From CBDCFV01 sp965216425 (GTDB taxonomy: Bacteria; Chloroflexota; Dehalococcoidia; Lucifugimonadales; UBA3495): a stretch of 64,000 nt of DNA. The stretch lies in contig CBDCFV010000005.1 of NCBI GenBank assembly GCA_965216425.1, positions 868,001 through 932,000 on the forward strand, written 5' to 3'. Both the position numbers and the translations under genes were made by a program. The notes below the pieces were generated by a model, which was given only the letters and a program-made list of their open reading frames with translations, was not told the DNA's origin and ran no database searches. Shown piece after piece: positions 15,810 to 25,020 of this stretch. Within the stretch, counting starts at the first letter, position 1. Every line of letters begins with the position of its first letter.

Positions 15810-16796
15810 ATGGTTGAGCAGAAGGTATCACAGGAAGTCAAAGAGACGAGCCGCGAGACCCCTGCCTACCTGTGGCACAGCGGCGAGTTGGTGGAATGGG
15901 ACAAGGCTACGGTGCACGTCTCCCTGCTGGGATGGTCGGCTATCTCGTCGGTATTCGAGGGCATCCGGGCTTACTGGAACGACCGGCAGCAACAGCTTTA
16001 CATATTCCATCTTGACGCCCACCTGAAGCGGCTTTTCCAATCAATGAAAATCATGAGGATGGCGTCGCCCTTCTCCGCGGAAGAGCTAAGCCTCGGTATC
16101 GGCGAGTTGCTGCGGGCCAACGACTACCGGTGCGACACCTACATCCAGCCGTTGGCCTACTTTGGCGGGGGGATACCCGGTTACTTGGCTGTATTGGAGA
16201 GACCGGGAGAGATATTGATTACGGCTCGCCCTTCCTCAACAAACCTCGAGACCCCCACCATATCCCACTGCAACGTCAGCAGTTGGAACCGCATTTCCGA
16301 CAACGTAATGCCGCCCAGGGCCAAGGCCATCACCAATTACCAGAACAGCCGTTATGTATCCACCGAATCGCGGGTGAACGGCTATGACTTCGGCATAATT
16401 CTCAACAGCCAAGGCAAGGTCTCGGAAGCCAGTTACGCCTGCATCTTCATCGTGAGGGACGGCGTGGCTATAACGCCCCCGGTCAGCGCCGGAATACTGG
16501 AGAGCATCACGCGGGAAGTGGTCAAAGAGTTGCTCGAAACAGAGCTTTCGGTGCCGGTGGTGGAGCGGGACGTGGAACGGACGGAGCTTTACATCGCCGA
16601 TGAGGTGTTCATCTGCGGCACCGCCGTGGAAGTACAGGCTGTGGGCAGCGTAGACAAGTACCAAGTTGGCAATGGAGAAACGGGACCCGTGGTGACGCGG
16701 TTGAGGGAGCTATTCCGGCAAGTAGTACTGGGCGACATTGCAGCCTACGCCGATTGGTCTGCCCCGGTCTACGAAGTCCTCGCACCCAAGGGTTAG
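15810..16796 (+). CDS. ilvE: Branched-chain amino acid aminotransferase
   Basis: 328 residues of fold-type IV PLP aminotransferase. Marks: SVFEGIRAYW, catalytic lysine region PRAKAITNYQNSRY, EASYACIFIVRDG (phosphate and PLP contacts) and DEVFICGTAVEVQAV. It catalyses the last step of Val, Leu and Ile synthesis with glutamate. TTGGAGAG precedes the ATG. It follows the terminator of the preceding gene and is not accompanied by other ilv genes. Confidence 0.88.
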   Translation: MVEQKVSQEVKETSRETPAYLWHSGELVEWDKATVHVSLLGWSAISSVFEGIRAYWNDRQQQLYIFHLDAHLKRLFQSMKIMRMASPFSAEELSLGIGELLRANDYRCDTYIQPLAYFGGGIPGYLAVLERPGEILITARPSSTNLETPTISHCNVSSWNRISDNVMPPRAKAITNYQNSRYVSTESRVNGYDFGIILNSQGKVSEASYACIFIVRDGVAITPPVSAGILESITREVVKELLETELSVPVVERDVERTELYIADEVFICGTAVEVQAVGSVDKYQVGNGETGPVVTRLRELFRQVVLGDIAAYADWSAPVYEVLAPKG

Positions 16797-16825
16797 GGTG
16801 AGAGGACTTTTGAAGCTCTCTAGCT

Positions 16826-17452
16826 CTAGGGCCAACTCCACCTGAAATTGGCGTAGTGGGCGTTCTTGCCCGTATTGTCCCAAGTCATGCCATGGTCTTC
16901 GTAGGTACTGTCCGTCCCCCTGGCCAACGCCAGCGAGCTACTGACCGGGTGGCCGGTGTTGTCCAAGCGCATGACCGCTCTCCGGCGTCCGGCGGTAATC
17001 CCTTCGATGGCGAAAGCAATAATATTGGGAATGGACACACGGCGGGTCATCGCCCGGGACTCGTAGGTGATGGAGCAATAGGTGACTCCTTTGAAGTCGG
17101 TGGTCAGCCGCATCCACCTCTCCATCGGCCCGCCGATTTCACCCGAAAGAATCCTCTCTATGGCGTGACGCTGCGCTTGGCTAGCCTGTTCATCCACGTA
17201 GAAAGCGGTGGTCCAATTCCCCTCGCCCATGATGCCGGGAGTGTAGGCCGTCGCTACGAAGTTGAGGCCGCCAAGGCTGACGCCGTTGAATTCCCCCTCC
17301 TCGATGTGGAAGGCAAACCCTACGTCGCAATGGCCCTCGGTTGGCGCTCCCGGCGGCACCGGTATGACGCAGGGGCACAAAATCTCGCAGTTGCAGTTCT
17401 CGAAGTACTCTCCTATCAAGTACCATTGCTCGGTAATCTGCTCAGTGGTCAT
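16826..17452 (-). CDS. DUF1326 domain protein
   Basis: 208 residues. The N-terminal YFENCNCEILCPCVIPVPP cysteine cluster and the FHIEEGEFNGVSLGGLNFV segment are characteristic of DUF1326, a family of unknown function. The clustered cysteines (CNCEILCPC) suggest metal binding or redox chemistry. It is divergent from the FAD-oxidase gene at 17591. No signal peptide. Confidence 0.82.
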   Translation of the reverse strand: MTTEQITEQWYLIGEYFENCNCEILCPCVIPVPPGAPTEGHCDVGFAFHIEEGEFNGVSLGGLNFVATAYTPGIMGEGNWTTAFYVDEQASQAQRHAIERILSGEIGGPMERWMRLTTDFKGVTYCSITYESRAMTRRVSIPNIIAFAIEGITAGRRRAVMRLDNTGHPVSSSLALARGTDSTYEDHGMTWDNTGKNAHYANFRWSWP

Positions 17453-17590
17453 CGCGGCGTTCCTTTCCCAATCCTAGACTCTCTGTAGATACAAGGCTGA
17501 GTGTATTGAAAAGCAGTAATGGTGTCAAACCTGCGGGTTGTTATAATCTTTCGGAGAATGCGGCTACTACACACATGGAGGTCGGCGGCC

Positions 17591-19189
17591 ATGGCGAGAA
17601 AAAGCTTCTGGGCTTGGGGCATGGAGGATACGGAACCTACAGACGCACAACGCAGAGAGGCGGCTGATTCCCTTTCCCGGCAATACGGCGTACCTTTGGA
17701 GGCCCCACCGGTGCCCAGAGACGCAGACTTGGACCTGCGTAAACCCAGGATCACACCGCCTTCAAGCTTGGAAAGCATTTGCTCCACTGACCTCCACGAC
17801 CGGGCGGCGCACGCCTACGGGCGGAATTTTGCCGACAAGCTGCGGGCCTTGCGGTGCGAGTTCCCCAACCCTCCCGACGTCGTGGCATACCCCAAGACCG
17901 AGGAAGACGTGGAGCGGCTGTTGCACTGGTGCCAGGAAAGCGGATATACCGTGATACCCTTCGGCGGGGGCAGTTCCACCGTCCACGGCATAGAGCCTGA
18001 CCCTGAAGCCGGGGGCGCAGTAACCATCGACATGGGCCATTTGGACCGCGTACTTGAGATTGACGATGTTTCCCGGGCAGCGCGTATACAGGCCGGGGTC
18101 TACGGCCCCGCGTTGGAAGACCAGTTGCGGCCCCACGGATTCACGTTGAGACACTTCCCGCAAAGCTTTGAGTTTTCGTCACTCGGTGGCTGGATCGCCA
18201 CGAGGTCCGGTGGTCACTACGCCACCAATCATACCCACATCGACGACTTCGTGGAGTCGGTGCGGGTGCTGACGCCGGCGGGATCCCTGGAAACAAGACG
18301 GCTGCCGGGAAGCGGAGCAGGGCCAAGCCCGGACCGGCTCATTCTGGGCAGCGAAGGGACCTTGGGGATAATAACCGAGGCTTGGATGCGCATTCAGGTC
18401 CGCCCCAGGTTCCGCGCTTCGGCGGGGGTCAACTTCCCAACTTTCGAGGCCGGTTGGAACGCCGCCCGCCGGATCGTGCAGGCCAAGCTGTGGCCTGCCA
18501 ACTGCCGCCTGCTGGACCCCGGCGAGGCCGGCGCAGCCGCGGGTCTGGACGGGGCTGAGTCTCTCTTGGTCATAGGTTTTGAATCGGCGGAAGTGCCGCA
18601 AGCCGAGTTTATACGGGAAGCCGTAACCATAGCCAGAGATGCCGGGGGCCAAGTCGATGAAGACAACATCCTGGTATCCGGCGAGACAGGCCGAGCCACA
18701 GGCCGCCAAGGGGCGGTAGGCGCTTGGCGAGACTCTTTCGTCAACGCGCCGTACAACCGCAACGTGACCACCGGGTTCGGCTTTGTGGAGGATACACTGG
18801 AGACCGCCGTTACTTGGGACCAGTGGCCGAAGCTCGACACGGCGGTTAGAGGAGCCATACAGGATGTGCTGGACCGCCTTTGCGGAGGAGGACGGGTGAC
18901 CTGCCGGTTTACCCACGTATACACCGATGGCCCAGCCCCGTACTACACGTTCGTAGGCTACGGACCCAGGGGCGGGGAGATCGAGGCGCACGACGCAATA
19001 AAAGAAGCTGCCTCGGATGCCATAATCGCAAATGGCGGCACAATCACTCATCATCACGCGGTGGGGCGGCTTCACAAGCCGTGGTACAACCAAGAGAACG
19101 CCGGTCTGTTCATCCACGCTCTTCGGGCGGCGAAGCGGGCCCTGGATCCCGGGGGAATCATGAATCCCGGGGTGTTGATAGACCCATAA
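17591..19189 (+). CDS. FAD-binding oxidase, alkyldihydroxyacetonephosphate synthase-like
   Basis: 532 residues from the ATG preceded by GGAGG nine bases upstream. The VAO-type FAD domain is shown by VIPFGGGSSTVHGIEPD, the GHYATNHTHIDDFVESV segment and GSEGTLGIITEAWMRI. The C-terminal domain carries ITHHHAVGRLHKPW, the HHH motif known from AGPS and D-lactate-type enzymes, and ends RALDPGGIMNPGVLI. In eukaryotes AGPS makes ether lipids; bacterial relatives may instead oxidise hydroxy acids, so the reaction is open. A TATAAT box lies at 17542. Confidence 0.85.
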   Translation: MARKSFWAWGMEDTEPTDAQRREAADSLSRQYGVPLEAPPVPRDADLDLRKPRITPPSSLESICSTDLHDRAAHAYGRNFADKLRALRCEFPNPPDVVAYPKTEEDVERLLHWCQESGYTVIPFGGGSSTVHGIEPDPEAGGAVTIDMGHLDRVLEIDDVSRAARIQAGVYGPALEDQLRPHGFTLRHFPQSFEFSSLGGWIATRSGGHYATNHTHIDDFVESVRVLTPAGSLETRRLPGSGAGPSPDRLILGSEGTLGIITEAWMRIQVRPRFRASAGVNFPTFEAGWNAARRIVQAKLWPANCRLLDPGEAGAAAGLDGAESLLVIGFESAEVPQAEFIREAVTIARDAGGQVDEDNILVSGETGRATGRQGAVGAWRDSFVNAPYNRNVTTGFGFVEDTLETAVTWDQWPKLDTAVRGAIQDVLDRLCGGGRVTCRFTHVYTDGPAPYYTFVGYGPRGGEIEAHDAIKEAASDAIIANGGTITHHHAVGRLHKPWYNQENAGLFIHALRAAKRALDPGGIMNPGVLIDP

Positions 19190-19344
19190 CAACAGTTCCC
19201 CAAGCCTTCAACACCTAATTCCGGCTTTGGGATGGAAACCAGAGTCATGAGTCAGGATTGACCAAATGACGCGTCAATGTGAGTTACTTAATCCGTGCGG
19301 CTTCCGTTATTATGTAATGTAGTGATGAGTTGGGGAGGTGACCA

Positions 19345-19554
19345 ATGGACTCCATTGAAGTAGCAGTGAGGTTTACGGAAGCGATCATGGCCAAGTCCAA
19401 GCGAGGACGGAGTGATGATGCGCTTCCAATGGAGTACGTTAATACTTTCGCCGAAGTGTTGACCCTGTTGAAAAATTCCGTGGGCCCGATGCTGGACCCG
19501 CCGCGGCGTTCCAAGGACATGTCGGAGATTTTCCCCTTGTCCCACGAGCGTTAA
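19345..19554 (+). CDS. Small uncharacterised protein (69 aa)
   Basis: The ATG is preceded by a near-consensus GGGGAGGTGA, the best evidence that this short frame is translated. The protein is helical and charged (VAVRFTEAIMAKSKRGRSDD, then VNTFAEVLTLLKNSVGPMLD), with no domain I know. Resemblance is not evident to any neighbour. Confidence 0.5.
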   Translation: MDSIEVAVRFTEAIMAKSKRGRSDDALPMEYVNTFAEVLTLLKNSVGPMLDPPRRSKDMSEIFPLSHER

Positions 19555-19570
19555 AAGAGCTTTCAACGAG

Positions 19571-19640
19571 AGACTATCTCAAAACTTGGCGCACTACCCA
19601 ACCTGTCATTCCCGCCTTCGCGGGAATCCATGGGCGTCAG
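19571..19640. repeat. Dispersed repeat containing a REP-like palindrome
   Basis: The segment from CTCAAAACTTG through GTCATTCCCGCC...GCGGGAATCCA (19605-19630) to about 19640 is similar to 49571-49640, so the repeated unit is about 70 bp, wider than the palindrome itself. Confidence 0.6.
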
Positions 19641-19733
19641 TCAGTGATGAGGGGTTGTGTCAGCAGAATCCCAACCGTAACCCGGTAGGCGTTTTCCTCT
19701 GAAGAAACAACCTCAACGGAAACGGTTGGGACT

Positions 19734-20161
19734 CTACGCTTCGGTTCTGGCCGAAATCAACGTACTGGTTGTAACCGGCTCAATAACGTGAAAAAATGCT
19801 CACTCCGGCGTGGTCTCGTAGGTGATATCTTCCGGGTCGGGTCGCGGGGTTCGCCATTGGGTTAGGGTGAACCCCTGTACCTACCTCAGGAACACCCTCG
19901 GCTCTTCTCAAGGCGAGCGAGTTGCTCCGCCAATGGTATGCCCAGAATGCTGGTGAGCCTCCCCGTTTCCTGATCCACCGGCTCGAAGCGAAAGTACGCC
20001 AGGATGTCTGGCGGCATTTGAGAAAGACCCTTTATGTTTCCCCACAGCCACCCCATTTCGGCTTCGGCAATATGGTAAATGAGGGGCCCGATGGCGTTTT
20101 CGTTGCCATCTGCCCCCACAATCCTATCTGTCACACAGCCATGCCTGAATTGACAACCCAA
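19734..20161 (-). pseudogene. Decayed DinB-family gene next to an IS element
   Basis: The 91-residue frame (20161-19886) carries NAIGPLIYHIAEAEMGWLW, the DinB/DUF664-type helix with a metal-ligand histidine. After its stop, a shifted frame continues with PEDITYETTPE-stop-AFFHVIE, matching the family's C-terminal TPEW..hHl.EHE..H motif with Trp turned to TGA and the final histidines lost. So at least one frameshift and one nonsense change are present. The N-terminal half is missing, and the IS630-type element begins 8 bp beyond the frame. Confidence 0.6.
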
Positions 20162-20168
20162 TGCCCTA

Positions 20169-21389
20169 GTAGTCAGTCAAATCTGTTTTTGATGGTAGTT
20201 TAAAGAGTCTGAATCAAGGCGCTATTCTGAGCAACAGACTGGGTTGAAGTGAGGTGGTGGTATGGTTAGGGAAAAGTACGGAGTCCGGTTGACGCCGGAG
20301 CAGCGGAACCAACTGGAACACTTGGTACGAGCGGGTAAAAGTACCGCTCGGGTGACTACTCGGGCTCGGATACTGCTCAAGACCGACGCTGGTTGGGCCG
20401 CGCCCCGGGTTGCCGAGGCACTGGACGTGGCGGAGGGCACGGTGTTCCGCATCAAGCGCCGCTTTGCCGAAGCTGGATTAGCTGGGGCGCTGCAAGACCG
20501 GGTCCAAGCGAACCGGTACCGGAAGCTGGAGGACCGGGGCGAAGCCCACCTGATCGCCCTGGCCTGTAGCCCAGCGCCGGAAGGACATGCCCATTGGACC
20601 CTGCGCTTGCTGGCTGGGAAGGTGGTGGAGTTGGGGTTGGCGTCATCCTTGTCCCACGAGACGGTGCGCCAGCGGCTCAAAAAAACGCTCTCAAGCCGTG
20701 GCAGAAGAAAGAGTGGTGCATCCCCAAGCTGAGCGCCGACTTCGTGGCCCACATGGAGGAAGTGCTGGACCTGTACGCCGAGCCCTATGACCCAAAGCGG
20801 CCGGTGGTCTGCTTTGACGAGACCTCCACCCAGTTGCTGGCCGAGACCCAGCCAGCGCTGCCGGCCCAGCCGGGACACCCCCTGCGGCAGGACTACGAGT
20901 ACCGCCGAGAAGGCACCCGCAATCTGTTCTTGGCCTGTGAACCGTTGGCCGGTTGGCGCCACGTGGCGATTACTGAACGGCGCACGATGCAGGACTTCGC
21001 CCAGCAGATGCGCTGGCTGGTGGATGAAGCCTACCCGGAGATAGCGGTGGTGCGGGTGGTATTGGACAACCTGAACACTCACCGCGTGGCGTCGCTGTAC
21101 GAGACCTTCCCGGCAGCCGAGGCGCGGCGGATTGCCAAACGGCTGGAGTTCCACTACACGCCGAAGCACGGCAGTTGGCTGAACATGGCGGAGATCGAGT
21201 TCAGCGTACTGTCCCGTTCCTGCCTGAGGCAGCGGCTCCCCGACGAGGAATCGCTCCAACGGGAAGTCGGGGCCTCGGCGCAGGAGCGAAACGAGGCGCG
21301 GGTCACCATCAACTGGCGGTTCAACACCCAGGATGCCCGAACCAAATTACACCGCCTCTATCCCTTCGATTCCTAACATGACTGACTAC
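20169..21389 (+). mobile_element. IS630-family insertion sequence
   Basis: The inverted ends GTAGTCAGTCA (20169-20179) and TGACTGACTAC (21379-21389) are perfect over 11 bases, or 14 including the flanking CTA/TAG. They are flanked by TA on both sides (20167-20168 and 21390-21391), the target duplication typical of IS630/Tc1 elements. Total length is 1221 bp. Both ends and the transposase look intact, so it may be active. Confidence 0.9.
20262..21376 (+). CDS. IS630-family transposase, two frames joined by -1 frameshifting
   Basis: Frame 1 (20262-20732) encodes the helix-turn-helix part: RLTPEQRNQLEHLVRAGKST, VAEALDVAEGTVFRIKRRF. Frame 2 (open from 20594) encodes the DDE domain: PVVCFDETSTQL (first Asp), RVVLDNLNTH (second Asp) and HYTPKHGSWLNMAEIEFSVL (Glu). 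The frames meet at seven As (about 20680-20687); slipping back one base gives RLKKNALKPWQKKEWCIP, the family's usual join, for a protein of about 371 residues. Programmed -1 slippage at A-runs is known in this family. A sequencing or decay frameshift would look alike, but the fusion is seamless. Confidence 0.88.
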
Positions 21390-22204
21390 TAGTTATCGGC
21401 TGCCACCGCCTCCGCCACCGACGCGGCCACGTACCGTTCCAGGAACACTGCCATGGATTCCACGATGGCCTGGCTGAACTCGGGTATCGAGTCGAACATG
21501 TGGTCCTGTCCGGCGAACAGACGCATATCGACGGGCACCCCCGCCTCCTCCAGCAGGTCGAACAGGCGCATGGACATGCGGTGGTCAACCCGGTCGTCAC
21601 TGGTGCCGTGCAGCAACATCACCGGCGGCCAGTCGGAGTGGACCAGCTTCATCGGGTTGGCGGCGTTAAGGGCCGCATCCGAGGGGTCATTGCCGGTATA
21701 GGGCAACATGGGCTCCCGCCGCCAGTACTCGCTGATATCCGACACCGAGGCCACGCCCATTGCGGCGGATACCCGGCTCAGGTCCGCCGACGTAATCCCC
21801 GGGCCTTCATATTCCACCTTGCCGTTGGTGGCCGCCGTCAGCAGGGCCAGGTGCCCGCCGGCCGACTTGCCGGCCACGGCGATGCGCTCCGGGTCGATGC
21901 CCAGGCTGGCGCTGTTAGTGCGCATCCAGCGCAGGACGGCTTTCGCGTCCTGGATGGCGGCGGGCCATCTGGCCTGTTCCATTATTCGGTAGGGAGCGGT
22001 AATGCAGACGAACCCCCGTTCCGCCAGGGGGATGCCGTAGCGCTCCTTCAGGGGCTCGTGGTTGGCGGTAACCCACCCGCCCCCAGGCAGAAACAGCAGC
22101 CCCGGGGCACTGCCGGCCCCGACGGGCCGGGAAACATCCACCTGCAGCTGGTAACCGTCGGCACTGTTAACCGCCACCTTCTCTTCAACCGTCACGTTTG
22201 GCAT
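21389..22204 (-). CDS. Alpha/beta hydrolase (esterase/lipase, BD-FAE type)
   Basis: 271 residues: oxyanion region LLFLPGGGWVTANHEP, nucleophile elbow IAVAGKSAGGHLALL, acid in LLHGTSDDRVDH and histidine in FAGQDHMFDSIPEF. The complete triad predicts a carboxylesterase. The stop codon TAG at 21389-21391 is made from the IS630 target TA plus the IS end base, so the insertion abuts or has slightly altered the C-terminus. Good ribosome site (AGGAGGAAAG) before the ATG. Confidence 0.85.
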   Translation of the reverse strand: MPNVTVEEKVAVNSADGYQLQVDVSRPVGAGSAPGLLFLPGGGWVTANHEPLKERYGIPLAERGFVCITAPYRIMEQARWPAAIQDAKAVLRWMRTNSASLGIDPERIAVAGKSAGGHLALLTAATNGKVEYEGPGITSADLSRVSAAMGVASVSDISEYWRREPMLPYTGNDPSDAALNAANPMKLVHSDWPPVMLLHGTSDDRVDHRMSMRLFDLLEEAGVPVDMRLFAGQDHMFDSIPEFSQAIVESMAVFLERYVAASVAEAVAADN

Positions 22205-22645
22205 CGCTTTCCTCCTTCCAGGTGTCTATTCAGGTTTTCCAAATAACTATACTTCCCCGTTTCTTCGAACAAGTTCTGCTTCCAATTCCCTGATACGCGC
22301 TTCGGCGGCTATACGAACCGACCGTTCCGTTTCGCGACCTGCCCCCCTCGACGGGGGAAGGTTAGGATAGGGGTGACGGCAGTCATTACATAACTGACGC
22401 CGTTAAGTTCACCGCCTGGATTTCGGCTCTCCCTGCAATGCCGATGACTTATTCAGAGGTTCCCAGGGCCCCTCGCCCATCGGCTGGAACGGCCCTCACC
22501 CCCTGCCGGTTCCCGGATGGCAAGGGTCTTTGGGGACACATTCCAAAGTGAGCGAACCCCAAGGGTTTATCCCCTTGAGGCTCGCTGAAGGTCGTTACAC
22601 TAACCGGCCGGGGCGATTGTACTTGACGAAGACCGTCCGGGTTGG
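22205..22645. other. 441-bp gap without a supported gene
   Basis: Frames here are short and lack recognisable similarity. The only clear structure is the hairpin at 22551-22586. Confidence 0.5.
22551..22586 (-). terminator. Long hairpin downstream of the LLM gene (possible terminator)
   Basis: On the minus strand AGCGAGCCTCAAGGG pairs with CCCTTGGGGTTCGCT around a six-base loop: 15 pairs including two G-U. It lies 60 bases after the LLM stop. No long U-run follows, so termination is likely but not certain. Confidence 0.45.
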
Positions 22646-23824
22646 CTATGCCTCGGACTTCTCGAACGCCGGAATAACCTCTTTGCCGAACAGTTCGATG
22701 GATTCCATTACCCTTTCGTGAGGGATGGTCTCGGTCTGCATGATAAGCATGCACTGGTCGACGCCGATGTCCTCGTACATCTTGACGGTCTTGATACAAC
22801 TTTCCGGGTTGCCGGCGATGATGACGCCGCGGTCGGAGAGAGTCCCGGCGTCCAGTTGGGCAATGGCGGCGCGGGCGGCGCCGGGGCCCGCGTCCAATGA
22901 TATTCCGGCCTCTGCCGCTTGGGTCTGGTGGGCCTCATCAGACTGGCGCAACCACCGCCCGAAGTCGGCCTGCAAGTGTTCCGGGATGCCTCCCCAGGCT
23001 TCCAGCAACTCTTCATAGGCGCCGATACGGCCTTGGATATAGGGTTTGTCCGGGCCAAAGAAGGTCTTCATCGACTCGGCGGCCAACTCCTTGGCCTCCC
23101 GGTCGTCCTTCCCGCAGAATGAGTGCACATTGTTGCCCCAGAAGTCGTTGACGAACGCGCCAACCGGGTCAGCGTCCTTGATAGCATCCCGGTACACCTT
23201 GACGTGCTCGGCCAGGATGTCGACGGCATAAGAGGCTGAGGACAGCACGCCGATACCCTTCTGAGCCGCCAGCCGGAAGCTCTCCGTCTGGGTGCAAGCC
23301 AGATACATCCGCGGGTGGGGTTTCTGGTACATCCTGGGCAACACACGGCGAGTTGGCACGTTCCAGAACTTTCCTTCCCAAGAGAACTCGTCAGATTGCC
23401 AGATTTGCGGCAGCATTCTAATAGCTTCATCCCAGCGGTCCCGAGTCTCCCTCGGGTCGATGCCTTGGCCCATCTGCTCATAGGCGTTGGAACGGCCTGT
23501 GCCGAATTCCACGCGCCCATCGGTCAACTGGTCTACCATGGCCGCCCGTTCCGCTATCCGTACCGGGTGATGATTGGGTAGGATGGATACGCCGAAGCCA
23601 ATGCGGATGTTCTTGGTCCGTTGGCTCAAAGCGCCAAACAGCACTTCAGGACAAGGGGAGCCGGAGAATCCCATCAGGAAGTGGTGCTCCACGAACCACA
23701 AGTTGTGGAACCCGACCTTGTCAGCCAACTCGCACTGATCCAAGGTCTCCTTGTACAGAGAATTCCAGTCCACGTCGTTCCCATCAAAGGGCCGTTGAGC
23801 TTCGTATAGTAGTCCAAACTTCAT
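22646..23824 (-). CDS. LLM-class flavin-dependent monooxygenase (LuxA-like)
   Basis: 392 residues: FHNLWFVEHHFLMGFSGSPCPE, IRIGFGVSILPNHHPVRIAERAAMVD (outlined), DGRVEFGTGRSN, and a C-terminal VIAGNPESCIKTVKMYEDIGVDQ. The VEHHF motif and length match the first LLM gene (2241) and the alkanal/alkane monooxygenase subgroup. Single gene; GGAGAG precedes the ATG. Substrate unknown. Confidence 0.88.
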   Translation of the reverse strand: MKFGLLYEAQRPFDGNDVDWNSLYKETLDQCELADKVGFHNLWFVEHHFLMGFSGSPCPEVLFGALSQRTKNIRIGFGVSILPNHHPVRIAERAAMVDQLTDGRVEFGTGRSNAYEQMGQGIDPRETRDRWDEAIRMLPQIWQSDEFSWEGKFWNVPTRRVLPRMYQKPHPRMYLACTQTESFRLAAQKGIGVLSSASYAVDILAEHVKVYRDAIKDADPVGAFVNDFWGNNVHSFCGKDDREAKELAAESMKTFFGPDKPYIQGRIGAYEELLEAWGGIPEHLQADFGRWLRQSDEAHQTQAAEAGISLDAGPGAARAAIAQLDAGTLSDRGVIIAGNPESCIKTVKMYEDIGVDQCMLIMQTETIPHERVMESIELFGKEVIPAFEKSEA

Positions 23825-24102
23825 GTTATCTCTCCGGTATCATAAATTAGAGACAATTGGGGTTGTCCCGAATCCGGTGTCCTTGCCGCCAAGCCAGACC
23901 ATAAACGTGGCAGTTTGGCGGCGGGGCGTTGTGAGTAGTATAACTTAGATGCTCAACGTCCGAAACAACGACCCGGACGGTTGACTAGCCGAGGCGAAAG
24001 CCTTGATACTGGCGATGGCCCACCCTGAAGAGCAACACTCCGCAAACTGGCAATGCGGGGGAAGGGCCGAAGCGACTGATTTGTCCCAGCGAGGAGACGC
24101 AT

Positions 24103-24969
24103 ATGCGACTAGGAGCAATATTCCCTCAGACCGAGATTGGCGCGGACCCGGTGGGAGTTCGCGATTTCGTTCAAGCGGCAGAGTCAATGGGCTACCAGCA
24201 TTTGCTGGTGTTCGATCACGTGCTGGGCGCCGATCCCAGCCATCATGCACCTTGGGACCGGCCCTACAGCCAACACGACATGTTCCACGAGCCGTTTGTG
24301 CTATTCGGATATCTGGCTGCGCTCACGGAAACCATTGAAATGACCACGGGCGTGTTGATTCTGGGCCAGCGGCAAACCGCGCTGGTGGCCAAACAGGCCG
24401 CCGAAGTAGACGTTTTGACCGGGGGCAGGCTGCGCTTGGGCATCGGCGTCGGCTGGAACCATGTGGAGTACGAAGCCTTGGGCGAGAGCTTCCGCAACCG
24501 GGGCAGGCGCAGCGAGGAGCAGATAGAGCTGATGCGGGCCTTGTGGACACAGGAAGTCGTCGACTACAAGGGCCGCTACCACCAAGTTACCCACGCGGGG
24601 ATAAACCCCCAGCCGGTGCAGAAGCCCATTCCTGTTTGGTTCGGAGGAGGAGCGCCCCAAGTCGTGAAGCGCATCGGACGGATGGGAGATGGCTGGTTCC
24701 CCCAGTTTCAACCCGACTCGGCGGGACAGGAACGCATAGCCGAGATGCGCCAATACGCCACGGAGGCGGGGCGCGACCCCATGAGCATTGGTATAGAAGG
24801 CCGACTCAACATCTCGGACGGCGACGCCGATGTTTGGAACAAGGGCGCAGCCGCATGGGACGAGGCAGGCGCCACCCACCTGTCGATCAACACCATGCGG
24901 GCAGGACTTAAGGGTCCCGACCAGCACATAGACGCGATACGCCGGTTCAAGGAGGCCGTTTCAGGGTAG
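24103..24969 (+). CDS. LLM-class F420-dependent oxidoreductase, paralogue of 8881
   Basis: 288 residues: LGAIFPQTEIGADPVGVRDF, VFDHVLGADP, TTGVLILGQRQTALVAKQAA, GGRLRLGIGVGWNHVEYEAL and PIPVWFGGGAPQ. It aligns end to end with the gene at 8881, differing mainly by a shorter loop after the GGG motif. GAGGAGACGC precedes the ATG. It is the seventh LLM gene in the first 25 kb. Confidence 0.88.
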   Translation: MRLGAIFPQTEIGADPVGVRDFVQAAESMGYQHLLVFDHVLGADPSHHAPWDRPYSQHDMFHEPFVLFGYLAALTETIEMTTGVLILGQRQTALVAKQAAEVDVLTGGRLRLGIGVGWNHVEYEALGESFRNRGRRSEEQIELMRALWTQEVVDYKGRYHQVTHAGINPQPVQKPIPVWFGGGAPQVVKRIGRMGDGWFPQFQPDSAGQERIAEMRQYATEAGRDPMSIGIEGRLNISDGDADVWNKGAAAWDEAGATHLSINTMRAGLKGPDQHIDAIRRFKEAVSG

Positions 24970-25020
24970 CTACCCTTTGCCTCCACTTGCAATTGGGAGA
25001 AGGAACCAGTATTTCAGAGA

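Noticed and set aside
22449..22799. A 116-codon minus-strand frame.
   Set aside because: Mostly overlaps the LLM gene in another frame and its unique part has no protein-like pattern.
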